DNA of 15,151 bases from DATESZ01 sp035283845 (GTDB lineage Bacteria > Desulfobacterota > Syntrophia > Syntrophales > JACQWR01): positions 1-15,151 of the forward strand of contig DATESZ010000119.1 of assembly GCA_035283845.1 (NCBI GenBank), in the 5' to 3' direction. A model generated the notes under the pieces. It saw nothing but the letters and a program-made list of their open reading frames with translations, was not told where the DNA came from and did not search any database. Numbering within the stretch: position 1 is the first letter of the stretch; each line of letters opens with the position of its first letter. Positions 1-6,864 of this stretch are shown in pieces. Made by a program: the position numbers and the translations under genes.

Positions 1-195
1 AAGCTTCATTTTTCCCTTTGAAACCAATCTCTCCAGATTCTGTTCAACACTTTTTAACCCCCTGTCTATATTTCCCTGATCGATATCCATTCCCTGGATT
101 TTGAATCCCGATTGGGCAAAGGCCTGAACGATGCTCATGCCCACCTTGCCGACGCCAACAATTCCTACTTTCAAATCTTTCGTGATTTCCATCAT
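1..195 (-). CDS. 3-hydroxyacyl-CoA dehydrogenase, N-terminal fragment
   Basis: This is the first 65 codons of a gene that continues beyond base 1. The start at 195 follows an AGGAGG site with 9 nt spacing. The protein opens with KVGIVGVGKVGMSIVQAF, a Rossmann-fold NAD-binding loop with the GxGxxG pattern at about residues 14-19. It is followed by an acidic residue at the end of the second strand (QGMDID) and by a helix (GLKSVEQNLERLVSKGK) typical of 3-hydroxyacyl/3-hydroxybutyryl-CoA dehydrogenases. In that family the enzyme oxidises (S)-3-hydroxybutyryl-CoA to acetoacetyl-CoA with NAD+. It is the last visible gene of the left-hand beta-oxidation module, which supports the assignment. The catalytic His/Glu lie outside the window, so the substrate cannot be fixed from what is visible. 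Confidence 0.85.
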   Translation of the reverse strand, partial: MMEITKDLKVGIVGVGKVGMSIVQAFAQSGFKIQGMDIDQGNIDRGLKSVEQNLERLVSKGKMKL

Positions 196-220
196 TGTAC
201 TTTACCTCCTTAATTTCTTA

Positions 221-325
221 ATATGAAAATGCCCCCCTCCCTGTATCCCTCCCCTCGACGGGGGAGGGAGGGGCGGGGGTGATTTTCATCCTTTTTTTGT
301 GCCCAACCCGGGCATGGGAGTTATT
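221..325 (+). repeat. ATTTTCA-bounded palindromic repeat, copy X
   Basis: The left end ATGAAAAT (223-230) is mirrored by ATTTTCAT (282-289). Between them a C-rich half pairs with a G-rich half around TCGACG. A tail reading TGTGCCC...GGGCATGGG follows. An inverted copy at 13111-13215 matches over about 105 bp, with roughly ten mismatches and one 1-base gap counted by eye. The plus strand has four G-runs in 20 bases (260-279), which fit a G-quadruplex pattern. It is non-coding. Confidence 0.8.
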
Positions 326-349
326 TGATTTTCCAACAACCTTGATGCC

Positions 350-490
350 CTCGTAAAAAGTCCGAAATCTACTCCCCCTTGACGGGGGAGGGTTAGGGTG
401 GGGGTGATAAGTGGCCGTATTTCTGAATGTTATTTTCCCCCTCCCTTTTATTCCCTCCCGCCAGGGGAGGGAAAAGCGACTTTTTACGAG
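350..490 (+). mobile_element. MITE-like element, copy 1
   Basis: This 141-bp element has perfect 13-bp terminal inverted repeats, CTCGTAAAAAGTC (350-362) and GACTTTTTACGAG (478-490). It matches the core of the copy at 2910-3050 at 138 of 141 positions by direct comparison, with no gaps. It encodes no transposase. Its interior holds C-rich/G-rich palindromes related to the other repeats here. The 12-mer TCCAACAACCTT occurs at 332-343 and again at 491-502. This may be a target duplication or a coincidence, because the left copy is 6 bp away from the element end. The element sits just past the stop codon of the CoA-transferase-family gene. Confidence 0.75.
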
Positions 491-501
491 TCCAACAACC
501 T

Positions 502-1719
502 TTATTCTCGTACAATATTCTCTTTTATCAATTCTTCGATCTCACCTTTTCCATATCCCAAAGAGCCAAGGATCTCCCTCGTATGCTCTCCAAGCCTCGG
601 CGCCGGCAGCCGAGTTGCGTCAAATGAAATATTTGACATTTTCAGAGGAGATCCTATCTGCTTTATTCTTCCTGCAGACGGATGATCCGTATCTGCCACC
701 ATCTCACGATAGGCTGCCTGAGGGTGAGCGATTGCCTCTTCCACGGTGTTTACCGGACTTACGCAAATATTCAACTCGCCCAGCTCTTCCATCCATTCAT
801 TTCTCGTCTTGGTCAGAAAAGCCCGCTGGAGAAAGGCATGCAGCTCCCCGCCGGATTCCTTTATGTCCGAGGTAGTGATCACCTCTCCTGCTTCGATGAG
901 ATCATCCCTTCCGAGTTTTTTCAGCAATGTGTTTTTGAACTTCGTCTCCAAGGAGCCGACAGCAACATGCCGGCCATCCTTAGTCTCATAAAGATTGTAA
1001 TTTGGAAGGCCTCCGTATAACCTCCCCTTCCCTTTCCCAGGAACACTCTCCCCGGCAAATGCGTATCTTACTGCATCGAACATCCACGAGATAACCCCGT
1101 CAAACATGGATATGTCTATTTGCTGTCCTTTTCCTGTCTTCTCTCTATTCATAAGGGCGAAAAGAATTGCCAGAGCCGCGTTCATTCCGGCCACTGAATC
1201 GGCGATCTGGAGACCTGGAATAACCGGCGCGCCTCCCTTAACTCCGGTAACATGAAAAAAGCCGGCCAGACCCAAGAGATTGATATCATGGGCTACAACA
1301 TCTCTGAAGGGACCATCCTGACCAAAACTGGAGATGGAGCAATAGACAAGCCTCTGATTAATTTTTTGCAGCGACTCATAATCCAGTCCCAGTTTTTTCA
1401 TTGCCCCGGGGCGAAAGCCTTCTACAAGAACATCCGCTTTGCTTACCATCTTAAGAAAAATCTCCTGCCCCTCACCTCCTTTCAAATTCAACGCAATGCT
1501 CTTTTTGTTACGGTTTAAGATGAGAAAACGTGAAGCCATTGATCCAATAAAAGGGCGAATCTCACGCTCGTAATCGCCCGTCTTTGCCTCCTCCACTTTA
1601 ACAACCTCAGCCCCGGCGTCTCCGAGGATAGCTGTACAAAAGGCGCCGGGAATGAGTCTGGTAAGATCCAGCACCCTGATCCCCTCAAGGGGACAGACGC
1701 TTTGCCGCCTATTGCTCAT
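502..1719 (-). CDS. CaiB/BaiF CoA-transferase family protein (AMACR-like)
   Basis: This 405-residue family III CoA-transferase-fold protein opens with LEGIRVLDLTRLIPGAFCT and has the ILGDAGAEVVKVE and LNRNKKSIALNLK blocks of the family. Asp174 (in QIADSVAG) matches the family's catalytic aspartate. His144 (in VAHDIN) and Glu258 (in VAVGSLE) match, by position and context, the other two catalytic residues of alpha-methylacyl-CoA racemase from Mycobacterium tuberculosis (His126/Asp156/Glu241). The sequence therefore favours an acyl-CoA racemase/epimerase. A CoA transferase for a dicarboxylate such as glutarate remains possible, since the human glutarate CoA-transferase belongs to the same fold family. 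The start overlaps the stop of the upstream acyl-CoA dehydrogenase gene by 4 bp (ATGA), so the two are probably translationally coupled. Confidence 0.85.
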   Translation of the reverse strand: MSNRRQSVCPLEGIRVLDLTRLIPGAFCTAILGDAGAEVVKVEEAKTGDYEREIRPFIGSMASRFLILNRNKKSIALNLKGGEGQEIFLKMVSKADVLVEGFRPGAMKKLGLDYESLQKINQRLVYCSISSFGQDGPFRDVVAHDINLLGLAGFFHVTGVKGGAPVIPGLQIADSVAGMNAALAILFALMNREKTGKGQQIDISMFDGVISWMFDAVRYAFAGESVPGKGKGRLYGGLPNYNLYETKDGRHVAVGSLETKFKNTLLKKLGRDDLIEAGEVITTSDIKESGGELHAFLQRAFLTKTRNEWMEELGELNICVSPVNTVEEAIAHPQAAYREMVADTDHPSAGRIKQIGSPLKMSNISFDATRLPAPRLGEHTREILGSLGYGKGEIEELIKENIVRE

Positions 1720-2888
1720 CTGTTTGCCTTCCTGTAGCCAAGGGCATCGGTGGCAATGATCATCTTGCCGATATTGGCAGATCCTTCAAGTATCTGGCAG
1801 AGCTTTGCGTCACGGAACAGCCTTTCCACCGGGTAATCACTGGAATAACCGTAAGCCCCTAAGATCCGGAGCGCCCCATCGGCGACCCTCGACGCCACGT
1901 CGCACGAATAATATTTGGCCATGACCGTCTCTAAAACATTTCCAAGGTTCCCGGCATCTTTTTGCGCAGCAGACCTGTAAACCATCAACCGGGCCGCCTC
2001 TGTTTCCACAATCATCCGGGCCAACTCTTCCTGAACCATCTGAAATTGCCCGATGGCCGCGCCGAACTGCTCCCGTTTTTGGGCGTACTTAACCGCCTCG
2101 TCGATCAGTCCCTGGCATACGCCAACGGCCCCGGCAGCGGCCGTCAATCTGGTGTTGTTAAGCCCCGACATTACGCACTCAAACCCTTTCTCCTCTATCC
2201 CGCCTAACAGATTTTCGGCAGGAACCTCAACGTCATCAAAAAAAAGCTCTCCCGTAGGGCAGGCCTTCCATCCCATTTTTTCGGCCGTAGGTCCGGAGGT
2301 GATTCCTTTGGAATGCATGTCCACAATGAAACCGGACATCCCTTTATACTTTTTTGAAGGATCAGTGTAGGCATAGATAATCCCTGTGTCCGCCACCTGG
2401 GCATAAGTTATCCAGCTTTTGGAGCCGTTCAGAATATACTTGTCACCTTTCCTGATCGCCCTGGTCTTCATCGATCCTACATCCGACCCGGCGTTGGCTT
2501 CAGTAATTCCTATACAGCCCAAGTGCTCGGCGCTGACCAGCCTGACGATATATTTCTCCTTCTGCTCTTCCGTCCCGAACTGAAATATCTCCCTGGCAGT
2601 CCCCATGGTCTGCATATTGAAACCGGCGCGAATCGAACCGCTGACCTTTGAAATCTCTTCGGTCACGACGGTATGGGCCAGGAAACCCAGATTTGAGCCG
2701 CCATATTCTTCGGGTATAGGGCATCCAAAAAAACCCAATCCCCCCATTCTATGAATAATGTCCTTTTGAAAGGCATGATTCTCTTCATCCTCAGCCACCC
2801 GCGGCAGGATTTCATTTTGCGCGAACCTGCGCGCCGTCTCCCGGATGGCCGCAATCTCTTCACTAAAACTAAAATCCATCTCCAACAT
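1716..2888 (-). CDS. acyl-CoA dehydrogenase, probable glutaryl-CoA dehydrogenase of the non-decarboxylating type
   Basis: This 390-residue protein has the full acyl-CoA dehydrogenase fold: an N-terminal helical domain, the FAD-binding GITEANAGSDVGSM block (about 127-140), WITYAQ, and a C-terminal domain with KREQFG and RILGAYGYS. The catalytic base is Glu368 in ILEGSANI. Decarboxylating human glutaryl-CoA dehydrogenase has Tyr next to this Glu; here it is Leu367. The substrate-carboxylate arginine appears kept (Arg87, SIRAGF), while the human Glu87 position is Ser80. From memory the sequence, including the RKANR end, resembles the D. multivorans enzyme that makes glutaconyl-CoA without losing CO2. 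A second ATG three codons in (MDFSFSEE) may be the real start: AGGAGG lies only 2 nt before the first ATG and 11 nt before the second. Electrons would go to an ETF, not encoded here. Confidence 0.85.
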   Translation of the reverse strand: MLEMDFSFSEEIAAIRETARRFAQNEILPRVAEDEENHAFQKDIIHRMGGLGFFGCPIPEEYGGSNLGFLAHTVVTEEISKVSGSIRAGFNMQTMGTAREIFQFGTEEQKEKYIVRLVSAEHLGCIGITEANAGSDVGSMKTRAIRKGDKYILNGSKSWITYAQVADTGIIYAYTDPSKKYKGMSGFIVDMHSKGITSGPTAEKMGWKACPTGELFFDDVEVPAENLLGGIEEKGFECVMSGLNNTRLTAAAGAVGVCQGLIDEAVKYAQKREQFGAAIGQFQMVQEELARMIVETEAARLMVYRSAAQKDAGNLGNVLETVMAKYYSCDVASRVADGALRILGAYGYSSDYPVERLFRDAKLCQILEGSANIGKMIIATDALGYRKANR

Positions 2889-2906
2889 ATCCTCCTGATA
2901 TTTGAC

Positions 2907-3053
2907 GAACTCGTAAAAAGTCCGAAATCTCCTCCCCCTTGACGGGGGAGGGTTAGGGTGGGGGTGATAAGTGGCCGTATTCTTGAATGTTATTTTCCCC
3001 CTCCCTTTTATTCCCTCCCGCCAGGGGAGGGAAAAGCGACTTTTTACGAGTTC
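2907..3053 (+). mobile_element. MITE-like element, copy 2, inserted within the operon
   Basis: The termini GAACTCGTAAAAAGTC (2907-2922) and GACTTTTTACGAGTTC (3038-3053) are perfect 16-bp inverted repeats. Weaker pairing continues outward (TTTGAC against ATCATA). The 141-bp core differs from copy 1 at only three positions. The element fills most of the 177-bp gap between the carboxyltransferase gene and the acyl-CoA dehydrogenase gene. Without it the gap would be about 30 bp, similar to the 34-bp spacing upstream, so it looks like an insertion into a pre-existing operon. The AGGAGG site of the downstream gene lies outside it. Confidence 0.8.
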
Positions 3054-3065
3054 ATCATATTTTAG

Positions 3066-4604
3066 TTATAGCGGAATGTTCCCATGCTTTCTCTCAGGTC
3101 GGATCTGTTTCTTTCCCTCAAGTATCTTAAACGATTTTATCAAAACCGGCCTGGTTTCTCTCGGTACGATGATATCATTTATATGACGCAACGATGCGGC
3201 TCTGAACGGCTGAATATAGTTCGCATAGTACTGCTGGTACAGGGATTCAATCTCCCTTTCGCCCTTCGCCTCGGCTATCTCCTTCTTAAACAGGATACTC
3301 GCCGCCGTCTTCGGCGCCACGCTGGAGATCTCCGCGCCCGGCCAGGCATAGACCAGGTCTGCCCCGATATACTGGCTTCCCATGGCTATATAGGCGCCGG
3401 CATAGGCTTTTCTGACAATTACAGTTATTTTCGGAACGGTGGCCTCGGCATAGGCATGAAGAAGCTTGGCGCCTTTATAAATCATTCCGCCCTCCTCCAT
3501 CTCCTTGCCAATCAGGTAAGCCGGAGAATCCTGAAAGGTGATGATCGGGATATTGAAGGCATCGCAGAATCTGACAAAACGGGCCCCCTTCTCCGCGCCC
3601 TTGATATCAATCACCCCCCCGAGGTACTTTGACTGGTTGGCAACTACACCAACTGCATGGCCCGAAAGTCGGGCAAAACCGGTGATCATGTTTTTGGCAA
3701 AGTCGGGTTTCAATTCAAAAAAAACCTGATTGTCAAAAACCGGTTTTATCACCCTGTGCATATCAAAAGGCTTCTGTGACTGCTCAGGGGCCGCGCTATC
3801 CAAGGCCGCTTCACATCTGTCAGGGTCATCCCCATTGGGAAGACAGGGGGCCGATTCGCGGCAGTTCAAAGGCAAGAAATCCAAGAGGTTACGGGCCTCC
3901 TGAAAGATCTCTTCTTCCGTGTCTCTGAGAATATCCACGAGCCCGCTTACTCTGGCATGCATGACAGCCCCGCCAAGCTCCTCATCGCTGATCTCCCGCC
4001 CTGTCTGGGCCTTTACAAAAGCCGGTCCGGCTATGTAAATGGCGCTGGATTTTGTCATCAGGATAAAATCCGTCAAACCCGGTGAATAGGCCTGCCCCCC
4101 GGCTACCACCCCTAAGATGATAGATATTTGAGGGACAACTCCGGAGTAAATGCTGTTCCTTTTGAAGAGCTGGCCGAACATCTCCATCGGTCCTAAGGTC
4201 TCATGCAATCTCAGACCGCCGGAATGGCAGATCCCGATGACCGGGACCCCCGCCTCTGCCGCCGTGTCCATCAGCGCGCAGATCTTTCTCCCGTGCATCT
4301 CACCGTAAGTCCCGCCCAAAGCCGAAAAATCCTGGGCATAGACTGCTACTTTTCGGCCGTTGATCTGACCAAAACCGGTTATCACACCCTCAGCGGGGAT
4401 ATTCCTGCTGTCCATCCCGAATTCCCGATAATGGTGGGTTGCCAGCATATCGATCTCGAAAAAGGTCCCCGGATCAAGAAGCTTCTCAATCCTCGCCCGG
4501 GGAGGGAGCATGCCTTTGTCATAAAAGAGCCTCTTCTTTACATCGTCCTTGGCGCCATCAACGATCGCCTTCTTTCTCTGCTTTAAGTTCTCTATCAGGT
4601 CCAT
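3066..4604 (-). CDS. acyl-CoA carboxyltransferase subunit, probable glutaconyl-CoA decarboxylase alpha or propionyl/methylmalonyl-CoA type
   Basis: This 512-residue protein has two crotonase-fold carboxyltransferase halves. The N-half has the oxyanion-forming glycine pairs: SALGGTYGEMHGRK (about 95-107), CHSGGLRLHE (126-135) and VVAGGQAYSPGLTDF (167-181). It also has EELGGAVMHARVSG (208-221). The C-half has GGVIDIKGAEKGARFVRFCDAF and RKAYAGAYIAMGSQ. The usual C-half VPGFLPG is replaced by SPAYLIGKEMEEGG, and the GPEGAV-like stretch by SVAPKTAAS, so it is not a standard propionyl-CoA carboxylase beta chain. Next to a non-decarboxylating glutaryl-CoA dehydrogenase, the expected reaction is transfer of CO2 from glutaconyl-CoA to biotin, giving crotonyl-CoA, possibly coupled to Na+ export. 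No biotin carrier or membrane subunit is present here. Substrate is inferred from context only. Confidence 0.82.
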   Translation of the reverse strand: MDLIENLKQRKKAIVDGAKDDVKKRLFYDKGMLPPRARIEKLLDPGTFFEIDMLATHHYREFGMDSRNIPAEGVITGFGQINGRKVAVYAQDFSALGGTYGEMHGRKICALMDTAAEAGVPVIGICHSGGLRLHETLGPMEMFGQLFKRNSIYSGVVPQISIILGVVAGGQAYSPGLTDFILMTKSSAIYIAGPAFVKAQTGREISDEELGGAVMHARVSGLVDILRDTEEEIFQEARNLLDFLPLNCRESAPCLPNGDDPDRCEAALDSAAPEQSQKPFDMHRVIKPVFDNQVFFELKPDFAKNMITGFARLSGHAVGVVANQSKYLGGVIDIKGAEKGARFVRFCDAFNIPIITFQDSPAYLIGKEMEEGGMIYKGAKLLHAYAEATVPKITVIVRKAYAGAYIAMGSQYIGADLVYAWPGAEISSVAPKTAASILFKKEIAEAKGEREIESLYQQYYANYIQPFRAASLRHINDIIVPRETRPVLIKSFKILEGKKQIRPERKHGNIPL

Positions 4605-4638
4605 ATGAACTGCGGGCCTCCTCCGTATAATCTCCCGT

Positions 4639-5832
4639 TTATTTTTCTCTTTTAATGATCATTGCGCAGGAAACGCCCCCGCCGCCGCAGAGACTGGCAG
4701 CTCCAAGCTCCTTGTCCCGTTGCTTGAGGACATGATAAAGCGTTACCAAAAGCCGGGCGCCGCTGCATCCGGTGGGATGACCGAGTGAGATAGCCCCGCC
4801 GTTGATATTCACCTTTTCCGAATCCAGCCCCAGGATCCTCTCACAGGCAAGGCTCGTAGCCGCGAAGGCCTCGTTGATTTCGTAGGCGTCGATGTCCTCC
4901 TTGCTCAAGCCGGCTCTTTCCAGGGCAATAGGGATAGATGCTGTAGGTCCTATTCCCATGCAGGCATTATCCACGGCTGCGTTGGAATAGGAAACAATAC
5001 TGAAAAGGGGCTTCAGCCCTAAAGATTTTGCCTTTTCTCTTGACATCATTACAAGGGCTGCCGCACCGTCCGGCATTCCGCAGGCATTTGCGGCCGTAAC
5101 TGTCCCGCCATCTTCTTTAAATGCGGGCCGAAGCTTGGCCATCTTTTCAAGATTCGCATCATGCCGGATACATTCATCCTCTGAAAACACGAACCCTTCT
5201 TTCTTCTTTGTGCCGGGCATATCAATCGCCACGATTTCCTCTTTGAATTTTCCTTCCTTTTGAGACTTGGAGGCCTTCTGGTGGCTATTGCAGGCAAAAT
5301 TATCCTGGTCTTCTCTCGAGATGTTATATTTTTCCGCCACATTTTCAGCCGTTTCCCCCATGTAGCACTTCGCTATCCGATCAAAGGTATCATACCATCC
5401 GTCCATGATGGTCACATTTCCCAAACGAAAGCCGTCCCAGCGATGTCCCATTACAAGATGGGGGATGCTGCTCATGTGCTCCATGCCTCCGGCCACCGCA
5501 ATATCTGCGTCCCCCAACCTGATGTCCTGAGAGGCAATAATGGCCGCTTTTATGCCCGTGGGACAGGCGCAATTGACGGTCTGGGCAAAACGATCTATAG
5601 GAATTCCTGCCAGTTCAGCGGCTGTCCGGGCGGGGTTAACCCCGTTTCCGGCCTGCCGGCAGTTCCCAAAAACGGTCATATCCACCATGTCCGGTTGAAG
5701 ATCGATCTTCTCCAATGCCTTCCTTATAACCTGCGATCCAAGATCAACGACCGTCAGCTCCTTCAAACTTCCCCCGAAAAGGCCCATCGGGCTCCTGCAT
5801 GCGCTAACCACTACAATATCTTTTATATCCAT
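4639..5832 (-). CDS. thiolase (acetyl-CoA acetyltransferase)
   Basis: This is a full-length thiolase of 397 residues from the preferred start. Nucleophile Cys90 lies in NCACPTGIKA. The other active-site elements are GGMEHMS, NEAFAA, His352 in SLGHPTGCSGAR and Cys382 in LCGGGGVSC. They match the Cys89/His348/Cys378 layout of biosynthetic-type thiolases. The likely reaction is cleavage of acetoacetyl-CoA with CoA to two acetyl-CoA. I chose ATG at 5832 over ATG at 5838 because GGGGA ends directly against the 5838 codon but is 6 nt from 5832. The usual CxSG is CPTG here, and GGMEN is GGMEH, both mild departures. The gene sits between crotonase (about 76 bp upstream) and the carboxyltransferase (34 bp downstream). 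Confidence 0.9.
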   Translation of the reverse strand: MDIKDIVVVSACRSPMGLFGGSLKELTVVDLGSQVIRKALEKIDLQPDMVDMTVFGNCRQAGNGVNPARTAAELAGIPIDRFAQTVNCACPTGIKAAIIASQDIRLGDADIAVAGGMEHMSSIPHLVMGHRWDGFRLGNVTIMDGWYDTFDRIAKCYMGETAENVAEKYNISREDQDNFACNSHQKASKSQKEGKFKEEIVAIDMPGTKKKEGFVFSEDECIRHDANLEKMAKLRPAFKEDGGTVTAANACGMPDGAAALVMMSREKAKSLGLKPLFSIVSYSNAAVDNACMGIGPTASIPIALERAGLSKEDIDAYEINEAFAATSLACERILGLDSEKVNINGGAISLGHPTGCSGARLLVTLYHVLKQRDKELGAASLCGGGGVSCAMIIKREK

Positions 5833-5908
5833 AATCATTCCCCGCTTGCTTAAAAAAAATTTTGTTCACCACCCTACAATGGATACTTGGGAAAGTTTTA
5901 TCGGCGCC

Positions 5909-6655
5909 TCAAAAGGTTTTCGGTTTGTTGAGAGCATCGCCTGCAAAGAAACATTCTTTAGACGCCTCAAAATCGAAATCCAGCGCCGCAGAAATATCGG
6001 CCCCTGAATCGAGGACTTTCTTGGCCTGCTTAACGGCAGCGGGAGGATTATCTGAAATCTGCTTTGCCAGACCCATGGCTTCCTCCTGGAGCTTTTCATA
6101 TGGCACCAGACGGTTATAGATTCCCAATCTATAGGCCTCTTCGGCCTCAAGCACCCGCCCCGTGAGGATGATTTCTTTGGCCGCGCCCATGCCTGTAATC
6201 AAACGCAGCCGCTGGCATGCGCCGCAGGAAGGGATCATCCCCCACCTGATTTCACTCTGCCCAAACCTGGCCGCAGGCGTGGCCACCCTTATGTCGCAGG
6301 TCAGGGCCAATTCTGCACCTCCACCCAGAGCCGGACCATGCAGGGCCGCAATGGTCGGTTTAGGGAAGTTTCCCAGGGCCACGTAGAATGGCCGGATAAT
6401 CGTCTCTCGCTCGCGCAGTATATCATCTTTTTCCTTTCGCGCCCTCTCTTTTAGATCTATTCCTGCGCAAAAGGCCTTCTTTCCTGATCCGGCAATAATC
6501 ACCACCCGGACTTGATCGTCCCACTGCAACGCATCCAATTCCTCCCTAAGTCTCGTGAAAAGCTCTCTATTTAAGGCGTTGGCCTGCTCAGGGCGATTTA
6601 GTTTCAGGATGACGACGTTGCCGTCAATCTTCTTAATCAGCACAGTCTCTTCCAT
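5909..6655 (-). CDS. enoyl-CoA hydratase/crotonase
   Basis: This 248-residue crotonase-family protein should hydrate crotonyl-CoA to 3-hydroxybutyryl-CoA. The CoA-binding/oxyanion segment is AFCAGIDLKE (61-70). The second oxyanion segment, HGPALGGGAELALTCD (106-121), carries catalytic Glu115, and FGQSEIRWGMIP (131-142) carries Glu135, so both hydratase glutamates are present. The loop that usually reads GAGGTQRL is SCGACQRL. The C-terminus stops at LNKPKTF, about ten residues earlier than usual, without the normal EKRKP tail. The shifted frame across the stop reads NRKPFEAP before ending at 5866, so a small frameshift or natural shortening is possible. It is the first gene of the lower-pathway run, downstream of a repeat-filled gap. 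Confidence 0.88.
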   Translation of the reverse strand: MEETVLIKKIDGNVVILKLNRPEQANALNRELFTRLREELDALQWDDQVRVVIIAGSGKKAFCAGIDLKERARKEKDDILRERETIIRPFYVALGNFPKPTIAALHGPALGGGAELALTCDIRVATPAARFGQSEIRWGMIPSCGACQRLRLITGMGAAKEIILTGRVLEAEEAYRLGIYNRLVPYEKLQEEAMGLAKQISDNPPAAVKQAKKVLDSGADISAALDFDFEASKECFFAGDALNKPKTF

Positions 6656-6687
6656 ACAGCCTCTTCCATTTCTTTATATGAAACCCA

Positions 6688-6786
6688 CATGACGGTTCCC
6701 GTCACAAAGGATAATGAAAATTACCCCTCCCCCTTCCCCCTCCCTCAAGGGGAGGGAATGAGGGGGAGGGTGAAAGGTATTTTCAG
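6688..6786 (+). repeat. ATTTTCA-bounded palindromic repeat, copy P
   Basis: This 99-bp element runs from CATGACGG to ATTTTCAG, with ATGAAAAT at 6714-6721 and TATTTTCA at 6778-6785 bounding a C-rich/G-rich palindrome. It is repeated in inverted orientation at 11453-11551, over the same length with fewer than about ten mismatches by eye. Four G-runs lie on the plus strand (6749-6770) and four on the minus strand (6724-6744). It lies in the 209-bp gap between the cupin and crotonase genes. Confidence 0.8.
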
Positions 6787-6787
6787 G

Positions 6788-6850
6788 TGAAAATCCCCCC
6801 GCCCCCCTTTACCAAAGGGGGGTCCAAAGGGGGGTAAGGGGGGATTTTCA
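6788..6850 (+). repeat. G/C-run palindrome with 13-bp terminal inverted repeats
   Basis: TGAAAATCCCCCC (6788-6800) is exactly mirrored by GGGGGGATTTTCA (6838-6850). An internal hairpin CCCCCCTTT-ACC-AAAGGGGGG spans 6802-6822, followed by another GGGGGG run. The ends belong to the same TGAAAAT/ATTTTCA group as the neighbouring repeat, which stops one base before it, but the interior is different. It is non-coding and could act as an mRNA-stabilising or terminating hairpin between the cupin and crotonase genes. Confidence 0.75.
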
Positions 6851-6864
6851 TTGCTTCGTCAGTT

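Larger units (their letters stand above)
196..501. other. 306-bp gap filled by two repeat elements
   Basis: The gap between the CoA-transferase-family gene and the hydroxyacyl-CoA dehydrogenase gene contains the ATTTTCA-bounded repeat (221-325), a short spacer and MITE-like copy 1 (350-490). The only other recognisable element is the AGGAGG ribosome site just before 195. Small plus-strand reading frames here lie inside the repeat and are not treated as genes. I see no convincing promoter. Confidence 0.7.

Noticed and set aside
1..6. HindIII site AAGCTT exactly at the window start, as if a cloning junction
   Set aside because: Several further AAGCTT sites occur inside (for example near 4479, 8653 and 11723), so the position is not informative about the insert or a biological boundary.
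398..875. Plus-strand frames of 66-154 codons, including a peptide starting MAVFLNVIFPLPF that recurs at 2971-3186
   Set aside because: They start within the two MITE-like copies and run into antisense of real genes. The recurrence reflects the DNA repeat, not a gene family, and no ribosome site or protein motif supports them.
221..3053. Repeats as a CRISPR array
   Set aside because: The copies are far apart, palindromic with C/G-rich cores, and not arranged as regular short repeats with unique spacers; no cas genes are present.
3084..3632. 182-codon plus-strand frame
   Set aside because: It is entirely antisense to the well-supported carboxyltransferase gene and has no recognisable domain.
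5260..5853. 197-codon plus-strand frame
   Set aside because: It is antisense to the thiolase gene, which has all active-site motifs; a shadow frame.
6788..6850. Intrinsic terminator for the cupin gene
   Set aside because: The palindrome is strong but no T-run follows it on the minus strand, so it is listed as a repeat instead.
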